Below, piece by piece: positions 1-8,481 of a stretch of 64,000 nt of DNA. Where the stretch lies: positions 37,246 to 101,245 of the forward strand of contig NZ_FMVC01000011.1 in assembly GCF_900101855.1 (NCBI RefSeq), given 5' to 3'. Source of the DNA: Flavobacterium anhuiense (GTDB lineage Bacteria > Bacteroidota > Bacteroidia > Flavobacteriales > Flavobacteriaceae). The notes below the pieces were generated by a model. The model did no database searches and was not told where the DNA came from. It worked only from the letters and a program-made list of their open reading frames with translations. The translations under genes were made by a program, and so were the position numbers. The first letter of the stretch is position 1; every line of letters starts with the position of its first letter.

Positions 1-790
1 TTCCTTCTCCAAAAAGTTTGTCAAATAATTCTTGGTTCAATTCAGCTGGCTCAGAACCGTTGATAGCTTCGATTGCGAAGTTTACCTCAACATCTAAACC
101 GTGAACTCCTTCGTGACCTACTTTTAAGTAGTCCATTAATTGGTGATCGTCATCAAATAAACCTTTTGTGCTTACTGTAACAACATCTCCAACTTTTTTA
201 CCTATGAATTGTTTTTGAGCTTTTTTGCTGAATGTATCAACAGAAATTGTAGTAGTATTGTTGATTCCGTTTGCTTCGCTTGAGAAAGCTCCAGTTAAGT
301 CAGATTTTGCATCAGATACTTCTTGTGGAACTGCTTTTCCAAATTGTTTTTGGATACGCTCAACTTGTCCGTCGATTAATTTATCGTCAGCAGTAACAAC
401 GTATTTTACGATATTATTTTTAGCTTCCAAATCAATTTCGAAGTTTGGCACTAAACCAATTTCGTACTCGAAAGTTAATTCTTCTGCATCCCAGTTAAAA
501 TCTTCGTTTACTTTTGGAAGCGGAGTTCCTAAAAGATTTAATCTTTCAGATTGAATATAACGCTCTAAAGCCAAATCAACTACTTTTTTGATCTCTTCTT
601 GCTTAATAGCTTTTCCGTATTGTTTTTCAACAAGATCTTTAGGAACTTGTCCTTTTCTAAATCCTTTTACTTGCGCTAAAGGCATTTTTTCGTTGATTCT
701 TTTTGCTACTTGACCTTTATAATCCATATGAACAACGTTCATAACAATCGTCTCGTTTACAGCGTCTATTGCTACTCTTTTAATATCCAT
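1..790 (-). CDS. tig: trigger factor, 5' part (gene runs off left edge)
   Basis: Ribosome-associated folding chaperone that meets nascent chains at the exit tunnel. About 263 residues from the start are visible; the C-terminus lies beyond base 1. Near residue 43 it carries GFRKGQVP, matching the ribosome-docking GFRxGxxP signature, followed by KQYGKAI. Further on, the FEYEIGLVPNF stretch and the KKVGDVVTVSTKGLFDDDH region are typical of Flavobacterium trigger factors. The family is known for an N-terminal ribosome-binding domain, a PPIase-like domain and a helical C-terminal domain; the last is mostly missing here. The start ATG at 788-790 gives a normal N-terminus. A TAnnTTTG element lies about 35 bases upstream, inside a strong inverted repeat. 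Confidence 0.93.
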   Translation of the reverse strand, partial: MDIKRVAIDAVNETIVMNVVHMDYKGQVAKRINEKMPLAQVKGFRKGQVPKDLVEKQYGKAIKQEEIKKVVDLALERYIQSERLNLLGTPLPKVNEDFNWDAEELTFEYEIGLVPNFEIDLEAKNNIVKYVVTADDKLIDGQVERIQKQFGKAVPQEVSDAKSDLTGAFSSEANGINNTTTISVDTFSKKAQKQFIGKKVGDVVTVSTKGLFDDDHQLMDYLKVGHEGVHGLDVEVNFAIEAINGSEPAELNQELFDKLFGEG

Positions 791-816
791 CTTCTTCTTT
801 AATTTACGTAATAAAA

Positions 817-851
817 TTGGGTTGCAAAATTATAAAATTTTTGCAACCCAA
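817..851 (-). terminator. 13-bp hairpin, likely terminator of the holin-like gene
   Basis: Arms 817-829 and 839-851 pair perfectly (TTGGGTTGCAAAA with TTTTGCAACCCAA) around a 9-base AT loop. Read on minus, the stem is followed by TTTTATT. It lies downstream of the holin-like gene and upstream of tig, and overlaps the predicted tig -7 element. Confidence 0.6.
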
Positions 852-855
852 CCAA
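825..855 (-). promoter_or_regulatory. predicted tig promoter (-33 TTG, -7 TAATTTTG)
   Basis: Reading minus, TAATTTTG at 825-832 matches the Bacteroidota -7 consensus TAnnTTTG. A TTG lies at 853-855 with a 20-base spacer, within the usual 17-23. Transcription would start near 820, giving a leader of about 30 bases. The -7 element sits in one arm of the hairpin at 817-851. Confidence 0.55.
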
Positions 856-904
856 GTTTTTAATCTATTGTATTTGAAGCAGTTTTAATCTGCTCGATTT
901 GTTT

Positions 905-1249
905 TTATTTATCGTCTCCCAATATTTTATAAGTAAGGGATTGGAGTATAGACAAAATAATACTGAATATTAATGCTGTCCAAAATGAATTTACTGCAAA
1001 ACCGCCTACAATATTAGTGCACAGCAAAATAATTACCGCGTTGATCACCAGTAAAAACAAGCCTAATGTGACCAATGTAACTGGCAAAGTTAAAATCACT
1101 AAAATTGGTTTTATAAAAACATTCAGTAATCCTAAAACTACTGCAACAATTAGAGCTGTACCAAAACTAGCCACATGCACTCCAGTCAAAATATTAGACA
1201 ACAACAAAACTAAAGCAGCAGTAACAAGGAGTCTAAGTAATAATTTCAT
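905..1249 (-). CDS. holin-superfamily-IV-like small membrane protein (YvlD/PF04020 type)
   Basis: A 114-residue integral membrane protein with four hydrophobic segments (about 5-24, 31-50, 53-77 and 88-107). The sequence between helices 2 and 3, with GLLNVFIKPILVILTLPV, is characteristic of the family labelled 'Mycobacterium 4 TMS phage holin' or YvlD. Despite the name, chromosomal members are not linked to phage lysis and their function is unknown. No phage gene is nearby. The gene lies between the hydrolase and tig, all on minus, but a hairpin separates it from tig. Confidence 0.8.
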   Translation of the reverse strand: MKLLLRLLVTAALVLLLSNILTGVHVASFGTALIVAVVLGLLNVFIKPILVILTLPVTLVTLGLFLLVINAVIILLCTNIVGGFAVNSFWTALIFSIILSILQSLTYKILGDDK

Positions 1250-1302
1250 GGTTCTTGAGGTTTAAAATTTATTTAAAAGTAATAAAATTTCATCAAAAAG
1301 GA

Positions 1303-2067
1303 CTACTCTTTTAAAAACGTAGTGGTCAATTCGAAAAACAGCTGCGGATTTTCAGCATGAAGCCAATGCCCAGCATTTGGAATCGTTTCTAATTTTAAAT
1401 TCGGAAAATGCTTTCGGATTCCGTCAATATCCTGATCTTGAATATAGCCCGAATTTCCTCCTCTAATAAATAATGTCGGATTATTAAAAACCAAATAATC
1501 TGCCAAAGGCTTCCCAATAGCATCTAAATTATTATTGAAAGCCTCTAAATTAAATCGGAAAGCCAATTGCCCAGGTTCTTTCCAATATAAATTCTTTAGC
1601 AAAAACTGGCGTGTTCCGAAATCTGTTACATATTGTGATAAAATTGCCTCCACATCATTTCGGCTTGGTTTTACCGAAAAATCAACAGCATTTAATCCTG
1701 CCAAAATATCTTGGTGATGCTGTTTGTAGAATCTCGGACCAATATCTGCCACAATCAATTTGTCTACAATTTCAGGATGAGTCGTTGCAAAAAGCATCGC
1801 TACTTTTCCTCCCATTGAATGGCCTAGGATATCGATTCGTGTTAGATTATTTGCCTGACAGTATTCATAAACATCCTGAACCATCGCCTCGTAACTCCAT
1901 TCCTCCGAATGAAAACTGCGGCCGTGGTTTCTTAAATCTAAAATATGAACTTGAAATCCGGCTTCTACATATTGTCCCGCAAGAGTTTTCCAGTTATCAG
2001 ACATTCCCAGAAAGCCATGCATGATGATAAATGGTTTTCCTTCGCCTTCTATTTTTGAGTATAACAT
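1303..2067 (-). CDS. alpha/beta hydrolase (YbfF-like esterase)
   Basis: A 254-residue cytoplasmic alpha/beta-fold hydrolase. HGFLG at 17-21 forms the oxyanion-hole loop, GHSMGG at 82-87 is the nucleophile elbow with Ser84, and GHW at 233-235 supplies the catalytic His (His234). There is no signal peptide. Length and motifs fit the YbfF/abhydrolase_1 esterases that act on short acyl esters, but the natural substrate cannot be read from sequence. The start ATG is preceded by a good TAnnTTTG promoter. It is divergent from the lipoprotein at 2277. Confidence 0.85.
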   Translation of the reverse strand: MLYSKIEGEGKPFIIMHGFLGMSDNWKTLAGQYVEAGFQVHILDLRNHGRSFHSEEWSYEAMVQDVYEYCQANNLTRIDILGHSMGGKVAMLFATTHPEIVDKLIVADIGPRFYKQHHQDILAGLNAVDFSVKPSRNDVEAILSQYVTDFGTRQFLLKNLYWKEPGQLAFRFNLEAFNNNLDAIGKPLADYLVFNNPTLFIRGGNSGYIQDQDIDGIRKHFPNLKLETIPNAGHWLHAENPQLFFELTTTFLKE

Positions 2068-2091
2068 TTGTATTTGTATTAATATCTTTTA

Positions 2092-2124
2092 CAAAGGTAG
2101 AAAAGTTGAGCAAAAAAGATTCAA
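2092..2124 (-). promoter_or_regulatory. predicted promoter of the alpha/beta hydrolase gene
   Basis: On minus, TACCTTTG at 2092-2099 matches TAnnTTTG. A TTG at 2122-2124 gives a 22-base spacer. Expected start of transcription is near 2087, about 20 bases before the ATG. Confidence 0.55.
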
Positions 2125-2276
2125 AAACACCACCACAACATATTGTAAGATATTTAACACAAAAATATTTTGCATTTTACGGTTTTACGTAAGGAAATTC
2201 GTTTTAAAGTATCTATCTTCGCGCCAAAATCAAGGCTTAAAAATTTTGATTTAATAACTAATTTAAACACCTAATC

Positions 2277-3632
2277 ATGATTAAAAAATTCATTTTGTTA
2301 TCATTAGTTGCTTCTCAACTTATGGTTTCATGTTCAAATGACGACAGCCCGACAACAGATCCAACTAAAGAACTAACTCTTGAAGAGCAAATTGCTAACT
2401 TAGTAAAACAGCCTTACTCGAAACTAACTCCAACTGAGCAAAAAGCAAAACTAGAGATTGAAGCTAATGACATGTTGGTCCAATTAGACAAATCTAAATC
2501 TTCTAGCGCTATTGAAGCAATAGAAAATTTAAGCCGTCTACTTGGTGTAAGCAGCATCGATATTTTTGATGGAAAAAATGACAATGAAGTTGAAGATATT
2601 TTAAATGTATCTGGTGTTTACGGCGTATATACTTGGGACAATGCTGGGAAAAAATGGGTTAAAACTGCTTCAACAACTGAATTAAAATTTGTTTTCCCTG
2701 CAAAAGAATCTCAAACAGCAAATAACGCAATTTTTTCTTCAAAAAGCACTTCTTCTGACATTAAAGTAAAATACAATGACAGCTATATTTATGGAGGAAA
2801 CGGAACTGTAGAAGTAAATGATTATTTCTTCCTTCCTAATACTGCAGATGCTACTTTAACAATTGACAATAAAGAAGCTGCTGTATTTACTCAAACGGCT
2901 AAGTATGCTAACGGAAAAGAAGTTCCTACTGAATTCTCATACAAAATGAGCTTAAACGATGGTTATGTTTGGGAAATGAGCGGTACAAAAGCAAGTGCAA
3001 ACACTTCAAAAGCTACACTTACTTACAATGGAAAGAATTTAATTTCATTTAATGCTGGAAGTTCTGCTGAAATTGACAAATTAATTGATAACGACGAACT
3101 TGTTCAATACAGAGGGAAAGCTAATGGTTTATTCCAATTAATGGACAATTTTGTAATTGTTGCTGATATGGATTTAGCTACCGAAGCTGCCGATAAAGAA
3201 GCGTTGTACAAAAACAATACCCGTCCAGCTTATTTAGACTATAAAGATCCTAAAAGTGACTACAAAGCTTATTACACTGCCTTGAACGCATATGAGAAAA
3301 AAATCTCTGAAGGAAATGCTGCTAATTTCAACAAAAACATGAAACTGATTTTAGTTTCTAAAAAAGACGGAACTAAAATTGCTGATATTGTCCAACATTC
3401 AGAAAAAGATGGCGAATACACTTTTAACTTGCCAATTTGGGATGCAGAGTTTAAGTATTGGGATAACTGGAATAGTACTGGAGAGTCTTTTACACGTCCA
3501 TATCTTTACGAAGCTTATTACTTAAAATTCAATGACAACACTGAAGTTGAAATGAGCGCTTACTTCTCTAGCGGATTTGAAAAATTACAAACCAAATTTG
3601 ATGACTTTATTGCCGCTTTTAACAAGCAATAA
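2277..3632 (+). CDS. lipoprotein of unknown function
   Basis: A 451-residue protein with a lipoprotein signal peptide: charged MIKKF, a hydrophobic core, then a Ser-Cys at 18-19 followed by the acidic NDD that marks surface-exposed lipoproteins in this phylum. The mature protein is rich in Lys, Asp, Asn and Thr, without other cysteines or enzyme motifs that I recognise. The central part reads like beta-rich repeats; the C-terminal part (about 300-451) is more helical. It appears monocistronic: a divergent gene upstream and a bidirectional terminator right after the stop. An imperfect -7 element (TATCTTCG, 2214-2221) may drive it. Confidence 0.85.
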   Translation: MIKKFILLSLVASQLMVSCSNDDSPTTDPTKELTLEEQIANLVKQPYSKLTPTEQKAKLEIEANDMLVQLDKSKSSSAIEAIENLSRLLGVSSIDIFDGKNDNEVEDILNVSGVYGVYTWDNAGKKWVKTASTTELKFVFPAKESQTANNAIFSSKSTSSDIKVKYNDSYIYGGNGTVEVNDYFFLPNTADATLTIDNKEAAVFTQTAKYANGKEVPTEFSYKMSLNDGYVWEMSGTKASANTSKATLTYNGKNLISFNAGSSAEIDKLIDNDELVQYRGKANGLFQLMDNFVIVADMDLATEAADKEALYKNNTRPAYLDYKDPKSDYKAYYTALNAYEKKISEGNAANFNKNMKLILVSKKDGTKIADIVQHSEKDGEYTFNLPIWDAEFKYWDNWNSTGESFTRPYLYEAYYLKFNDNTEVEMSAYFSSGFEKLQTKFDDFIAAFNKQ

Positions 3633-3649
3633 TTTTTTAAATACAATTG

Positions 3650-3685
3650 AGAAAAGCCGATTTGAGTTTTCAAATCGGCTTTTCT
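3650..3685. terminator. bidirectional terminator, 16-bp stem
   Basis: Arms 3650-3665 and 3670-3685 pair perfectly (AGAAAAGCCGATTTGA with its complement) around a GTTT loop, with T-rich sequence on the plus side. It serves the lipoprotein (plus) and DUF4249 gene (minus), which converge here. The stop codon and last four sense codons of the DUF4249 gene lie inside the right arm. Confidence 0.85.
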
Positions 3686-4536
3686 TTCTTAGGAGGAGTC
3701 TTAACAATTAAAGTACTCTGCCCATATCCTGACCAAATTCCTATTCCTCCCTTGATATTTGATTTTAAACTAATATTGGCTGGATAGATTGGATTCTGAC
3801 TATTGACAATTTCATTTTGCCAGCTGTTCCAAAAATCTAAGGATTCTTTTGTTTGAGTTCTTAGTTTTACGTGAATTAAATCTCCATCAGCAAAATAAGG
3901 TGTAAATTTAGTTTTAGGAAACAATATAACTCCTCGATTTATTTGCACTGAAACAGCTGGATTTTCGAAATTTTTATCATCTAAGTTTCCATAAAATGAG
4001 GGAACAAAAATAGGTTCCTCTCCTTCAATTTTAGTTGCAATCTGATAATAATTTTTCTGATCACTAGGATCATCGAATTTCACAAAGACATATCCCGTCG
4101 TATCAGCAGGATTTCTCTTTATATAATCTGCACTTTTTAAAGCAACACTCTTAGGAATAATTGTGACAGCTTCTATTGTCCTATTTAAATATTCAATTTT
4201 TAATGAATATTCTTTTCCCGCTTCTCCTTTTAATGATGAACCAAAATAAACAAACGGTGGCACCCTATTTTTATCATTTTTTACCCTCAAAACTTCAGAC
4301 GTTACACCATCTGAAATTGTAATTTTTGCAGATCTTATGACATGATTTAAAACATTTGTCGAATCAATAACATCTGTCACAGGTATACTGGTAGACAACA
4401 AAACATTGGCAAAATCGCCTTCTTCAATCCAGCCTTCCACTACTATTTTAGATTCTAGACTTTTCTCCGTTTTAACATCATCATTAGAACAGCTTACGAA
4501 AATTAAAGCTAAAAGAAAGAACAGATACTTTTTCAT
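3670..4536 (-). CDS. DUF4249 lipoprotein, partner of the TonB-dependent receptor
   Basis: A 288-residue lipoprotein: MKKYLFFLLALIFVSC with the lipidated Cys16, then NDD. The mature N-terminus contains KIVVEGWIEEGDFANVLLSTS, typical of DUF4249, in which 'VVEGWI' is almost invariant. DUF4249 proteins are usually encoded beside TonB-dependent receptors with a carboxypeptidase-like N-domain. Here the receptor ends 4 bases upstream of this ATG on the same strand, so the two are surely co-transcribed. A role in ligand capture at the cell surface is inference; the ligand is unknown. The C-terminal codons are encoded within the terminator stem. Confidence 0.88.
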   Translation of the reverse strand: MKKYLFFLLALIFVSCSNDDVKTEKSLESKIVVEGWIEEGDFANVLLSTSIPVTDVIDSTNVLNHVIRSAKITISDGVTSEVLRVKNDKNRVPPFVYFGSSLKGEAGKEYSLKIEYLNRTIEAVTIIPKSVALKSADYIKRNPADTTGYVFVKFDDPSDQKNYYQIATKIEGEEPIFVPSFYGNLDDKNFENPAVSVQINRGVILFPKTKFTPYFADGDLIHVKLRTQTKESLDFWNSWQNEIVNSQNPIYPANISLKSNIKGGIGIWSGYGQSTLIVKTPPKKEKPI

Positions 4537-4540
4537 ATGC

Positions 4541-6811
4541 TTAAAATTTAAATCTCCAGCTAATAGAAGGCAGTATTCTATACAGCACTTTTTCTTTCTG
4601 GGTTACTACTACTTTATCTTTGTTTTCGTTTACTTCCACATCCAAAACGACATAAATTGGATTGGCAATATTAAAAGTGTTATAAATTGAAAAATTTAAA
4701 GCACTTTCTTTCTTTGGCGTTTTTATAAAATAATAATTGGCAGCAATATCTGTTCGAATATAATTTGGCATTTGCGCATTATTATAGCCTGAATATTCTT
4801 TAACCGGGTTATTATTGATAAAATACCACGAAGTCGGCATTGTAAATCTATTTCCAGAACTAAATAATTGTGTAATGCCAAAGTTCCATTTAGAATTCAA
4901 ATCGTACATTCCGACAAGAGAAAGATTATGACGTCTGTCATATTTGGCAAAATACGTTTTGCCATTATTCAATTCATCAAAATTTCGATCTGACCAGCTT
5001 AAGGTATAACTCAGCCAACCACTAAATTTCCCATTGCCCTTTTTGAGCATCATTTCAAGTCCGTACGCTTTTCCTTTCCCTACATACATATCATTTTTGA
5101 ACGTCGTGATTTCATTAAATTGGGTAATTCCATATGGATATTCCAATAAGTTTTTCATCGAACGATAAAAACCTCCTAAAGAAGAAGTCCAGTTTCTTGT
5201 TATATTTTGATTAGAACCAATAGCAAATTCATTTGAAGATTGTGGTTTTATTCCTTCAGAACTTGCAATCCAAAAGTCAGTAGGAATCCCAACACTCGAT
5301 GTTGTTATTAGACTTAAATATTGATATTGCTTATTATAAGATGCATAAAATGAGTATCTTTTATTTGGCATATAATCCAACACTACACGGGGTTGAAAAT
5401 GTAAATATGAATCTGCTCCTGATGCATAATAATTAATACGAAGTCCAAAATCTGCCGTAAGGTTTTCTAATATTCTAGGTTTTGCGGTAGTAAAAATTAC
5501 CGCTTCATTGGCATTTATAATATCCTGCGAATTATTGTTTACAGTGGTAAAATTTTCCACATTTACCTTTTGTGGCTGTAAATTGTGGTAAGCATACTGG
5601 ATTCCTGATTCAAAGGGTGTATTTTTAAAGAAGTATCGAACTGAATTCGTAAATCCAAAATCTTTTACGAATGAGGAAACGTTAAACTGAATTGTCGCCT
5701 GCTGCATACTTAAATCATTAGAATATTGACTAAAGTAAACTGTATTTGACATACTTACTTTAGGAGAAATCGTTGTAATAAGTGATGGAGACACGGTAAA
5801 ATTACTCCATTTTAAACTAGTCCAGAGCGCAAGATTTTCATCTTTAACTTTCAATTCATCTCCGCTGGCAAAAGCATCAACAATAAATAAACTATTCTTA
5901 GAAATCTGAGACAAAAATGTGAAATTTCCATCCGAAAAACCGTATTTCATATCCTTAACATCATTGTTCTTTGACCCAGATTTCATAATTGGTCCAACCA
6001 TTTCATCTATATATGTTTTTCTTCCCGAAATATAAAATCCTGTTTTATTAGAAAGAGGCGCCGCAATAGTTAATTGTGAAGCTAAAACTCCAATGTTTCC
6101 CTGAATACCAAATTCAGATGGCAATTTTTTATTGGAATTCAATAACGTTGTTGAGCTTAATCTTCCTCCATATTTTGCATTCGAGCTAGACTTATCAAAT
6201 TCGACATCTTTAATATGATCTGCATTATAAAAAGGAAAAATCCCCAATAAATGAGACATTCCATAGATGGGAGTATTATTGTATAGTATAGCATTATGTC
6301 CCGGATCACCACCTCTTACATAAAAATAACCGTTTGCATCACCCGAATTCTGGACACCAGGTGTTAATTGCAAAACTTTCAAAATATCAGTTGTTCCTAA
6401 AATACTTGGTACAGCAGATAACTCTTTTACATTAAAGGAAAGCTTCCCTCCTGACAGATTTTTAATAACATTCTTTTTATCATTCGCTACTACTACTTCT
6501 TTTAAAATTGTAATATCTTTTTCTAAAACAATCGAAAGTAAAGTATCTTTTTTAAGATCAATTTCAAGGTCTTTTGAAAGATAACCTGATTGATCAATTT
6601 TTATTTTGATCTGCCCTAACGATATATTTGCAGAGAAGTTTCCGAAACCATCAGTTGAAGAAAAATTTTGAGAATCTTTTGAAATAAAGGAAATCTTTAC
6701 TCCAATTAAATTTTCATTTTCAGAAGATTTTATATTGCCATAAATAACTGCTTTTGATTGGGCAAATACACTAGAAAAACAGAGCAAACAGAAGAAAGTA
6801 ATTATTTTCAA
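4541..6811 (-). CDS. TonB-dependent receptor with carboxypeptidase-like N-domain
   Basis: Outer membrane receptor for TonB-driven import, about 756 residues. The order is signal peptide (to FAQ near residue 18), a carboxypeptidase regulatory-like beta-sandwich (about 22-100), a plug domain with YFYVRGGDPGHNAILYNN (near 160-180), then a 22-strand-type barrel ending in WRFKF with terminal Phe. There is no in-frame ATG upstream: the candidates are TTG (6815-6817), GTG and TTG (6809-6811), with a TAA stop just before. I chose the last TTG because it gives MKIITFFCLL, a normal signal start. Forms an operon with the DUF4249 gene. Substrate unknown; no SusD-like gene is nearby, so glycan uptake is not indicated. 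Confidence 0.88.
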   Translation of the reverse strand: MKIITFFCLLCFSSVFAQSKAVIYGNIKSSENENLIGVKISFISKDSQNFSSTDGFGNFSANISLGQIKIKIDQSGYLSKDLEIDLKKDTLLSIVLEKDITILKEVVVANDKKNVIKNLSGGKLSFNVKELSAVPSILGTTDILKVLQLTPGVQNSGDANGYFYVRGGDPGHNAILYNNTPIYGMSHLLGIFPFYNADHIKDVEFDKSSSNAKYGGRLSSTTLLNSNKKLPSEFGIQGNIGVLASQLTIAAPLSNKTGFYISGRKTYIDEMVGPIMKSGSKNNDVKDMKYGFSDGNFTFLSQISKNSLFIVDAFASGDELKVKDENLALWTSLKWSNFTVSPSLITTISPKVSMSNTVYFSQYSNDLSMQQATIQFNVSSFVKDFGFTNSVRYFFKNTPFESGIQYAYHNLQPQKVNVENFTTVNNNSQDIINANEAVIFTTAKPRILENLTADFGLRINYYASGADSYLHFQPRVVLDYMPNKRYSFYASYNKQYQYLSLITTSSVGIPTDFWIASSEGIKPQSSNEFAIGSNQNITRNWTSSLGGFYRSMKNLLEYPYGITQFNEITTFKNDMYVGKGKAYGLEMMLKKGNGKFSGWLSYTLSWSDRNFDELNNGKTYFAKYDRRHNLSLVGMYDLNSKWNFGITQLFSSGNRFTMPTSWYFINNNPVKEYSGYNNAQMPNYIRTDIAANYYFIKTPKKESALNFSIYNTFNIANPIYVVLDVEVNENKDKVVVTQKEKVLYRILPSISWRFKF

Positions 6812-6842
6812 CACCAAATTTTAATAAGAAAAGTGCGAAAAT

Positions 6843-6881
6843 AAACAATTATAACCCAATTACATTAGGTTATAATTGTTT
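6843..6881 (-). terminator. terminator of pdxJ, 14-bp stem
   Basis: Arms 6843-6856 and 6868-6881 are perfectly complementary (AAACAATTATAACC and its complement) around an 11-base loop. It is located between the pdxJ stop and the TonB-receptor start, so it would separate the two transcripts. The stem is AT-rich. Confidence 0.6.
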
Positions 6882-6893
6882 TTATCTTGAATA

Positions 6894-7607
6894 TTATTTC
6901 AATTTATTCAAATACATATTTACGGTGTTATCCAAACCTAGATAAAGTGCCTCAGAAATTAAAGCATGTCCAATAGAAACTTCCAATAAACCTGGAATAT
7001 TTTGTTTGAAAAACTTGATATTATCTAAACTTAAATCGTGTCCAGCATTGATTCCTAAGCCCAATTCATTTGCCAATTCTGCCGCTTTAGTGTACGGTTC
7101 AATTCCTTTTTCGTTTCCTAAACTATATTGATGCGCAAAAGATTCTGTATACAATTCAATTCTATCTGTTCCTGTTTTCTTTGCACCTTCAATCATTTCT
7201 AAAATCGGATCAACAAAAATAGACGTTCTAATTCCGTTTCTTTGAAATTCCTGAATAACTTCAGTTAAATAATCTTGATTTTTAATGGTATCCCATCCTG
7301 CAGATGAAGTTATCGCTCCAATTGCATCTGGAACTAATGTCACTTGATCTGGTTTGCATTCTAAAACCAAATCAATAAAATTATGCTGCGGATTTCCTTC
7401 AATATTATATTCCGTTGTAACAATAGCTTTTAAATCGCGTGCATCCTGATAACGAATATGACGCTCGTCCGGACGGGGATGAATTGTAATTCCCTGCCCT
7501 CCAAAACGCTGAATATCTGTCGCTACTTTTAATAAATCGGGAACATTTCCGCCGCGAGCATTTCGAAGCGTTGCTATTTTATTGATATTTACACTTAATT
7601 TTGTCAT
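6894..7607 (-). CDS. pdxJ: pyridoxine 5'-phosphate synthase
   Basis: Last step of DXP-dependent vitamin B6 synthesis: condenses 3-amino-1-hydroxyacetone phosphate with 1-deoxyxylulose 5-phosphate to pyridoxine 5'-phosphate in the cytoplasm. About 237 residues, the usual size. MTKLSVNINKIATLRNARGG is the classic N-terminus, with HPRPDERHI at 43-51 carrying catalytic and phosphate-binding residues. Further conserved parts are near 145-155 (ELYTESFA) and LGINAGHDLSL. I place the start at 7605-7607; an upstream in-frame codon would only add nine unrelated residues. A TATTTTTG element on minus at 7649-7656 may be its promoter. Confidence 0.95.
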   Translation of the reverse strand: MTKLSVNINKIATLRNARGGNVPDLLKVATDIQRFGGQGITIHPRPDERHIRYQDARDLKAIVTTEYNIEGNPQHNFIDLVLECKPDQVTLVPDAIGAITSSAGWDTIKNQDYLTEVIQEFQRNGIRTSIFVDPILEMIEGAKKTGTDRIELYTESFAHQYSLGNEKGIEPYTKAAELANELGLGINAGHDLSLDNIKFFKQNIPGLLEVSIGHALISEALYLGLDNTVNMYLNKLK

Positions 7608-7722
7608 ATAAATAGATATTAATTCTAGTAACATTATATTTGTTACGACAAAAATACAAAGTAAAACAGAGCGGTTTTCGGTATTTTTTGATTATTTTGC
7701 ATCAAATATCCTCAATTGATTT

Positions 7723-8382
7723 ATGACAGAAATTACAAACTATATCACAAACGATTTCAGGGCAATTGACAGTCAGGAAACAATAGCGTCGATTCAGGAC
7801 TTTTTTGTCGATGTAAATTTTTCTCATTTTCCGATTTTAGAAGATGGTGTTTTTATTGGAAGCATCTCTTCTGACGATGTTGAAACATTTGACATTGAAA
7901 AAAAAGCAATTGATTACAAATATACTTTAGAACGTTTTTTTGCCAGAAAATCGATGATTTGGCTAGACGTTCTAGAAGTTTTTGCCAAAAACCACACCAA
8001 CCTTCTTCCAATTCTTGACGAGAATAATAATTACATTGGATATTACGAAATGGAAGACATCATGAAATTTTTTCAGGAAACTCCATTTTTAAAAGAGCCA
8101 GGCGCGATTATTATTGTTCAAAAAGGCCTTTTGGATTATTCTATGAGTGAGGTGACTCAAATTGTAGAAAGCAACAATGGTAAAATTTTAGGATGTTTTG
8201 TTTCGGAGGCTGATACAGAGAATGTTCAGATTACTGTAAAAATTGGTTTAGGGGCAATTAATGAAATCATCCAAACCTACAGAAGGTATGGTTACGAAAT
8301 CATTTCAGAACATCAGGAAGACACCTATATTAACAGTTTAAAAGAACGATCAGATTACTTAGACAAGTATCTTAATATATAA
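7723..8382 (+). CDS. CBS-domain protein, AcuB-like
   Basis: A 219-residue cytoplasmic protein. Residues 1-60 and about 65-120 form a pair of CBS motifs (FPILEDGVFIGSISSDDV and LLPILDENNNYIGYYEMEDI), a Bateman module that usually binds adenine nucleotides. The rest (about 125-205, from GAIIIVQKG) resembles an ACT-like regulatory tail with a 'GCFVSEADTENVQITVKI' strand pattern. No catalytic domain is visible. It lies directly upstream of nadK in the same direction. Gene adjacency suggests, but does not prove, a link to nucleotide sensing. Confidence 0.82.
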   Translation: MTEITNYITNDFRAIDSQETIASIQDFFVDVNFSHFPILEDGVFIGSISSDDVETFDIEKKAIDYKYTLERFFARKSMIWLDVLEVFAKNHTNLLPILDENNNYIGYYEMEDIMKFFQETPFLKEPGAIIIVQKGLLDYSMSEVTQIVESNNGKILGCFVSEADTENVQITVKIGLGAINEIIQTYRRYGYEIISEHQEDTYINSLKERSDYLDKYLNI

Positions 8383-8386
8383 GTTA

Positions 8387-8472
8387 TGAATGTGCCAATG
8401 GGAAAATTAGATAATTAGATGATTTTAGCATTTTCTAATTCTCTAATTGAAACATTGACCAATTCTCTAATT
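8387..8472. repeat. degenerate inverted-repeat (REP-like) element
   Basis: The 99-base gap between the CBS gene and nadK holds AAAATTAGATAATTAGA (8403-8419), matched by TCTAATTCTCTAATTGA (8434-8450) as a near-perfect inverse, with flanking TGCCAATG and CATTGACCAAT also inverse. The 12-mer AATTCTCTAATT occurs directly repeated at 8437-8448 and 8461-8472. The whole can fold into a long imperfect hairpin. Similar AT-rich intergenic repeats occur in Flavobacterium genomes (recollection, not checked). Confidence 0.55.
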
Positions 8473-8481
8473 TAACAACGA

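Noticed and set aside
905..1249. Phage holin, suggesting a prophage
   Set aside because: The family name is misleading; no phage genes are nearby and the gene is chromosomal in type.
2021..2254. Plus-strand open frame of 77 codons before the lipoprotein gene
   Set aside because: It overlaps the hydrolase start and promoter, and its composition looks like translated intergenic DNA.
4541..6811. SusC-type glycan receptor
   Set aside because: No SusD gene follows; the partner is a DUF4249 lipoprotein and the protein is shorter than usual SusC.
7635..7642. TATATTTG on plus as promoter of the CBS gene at 7723
   Set aside because: It lies 80 bases from the ATG and overlaps the pdxJ leader; not convincing without a -33 element.
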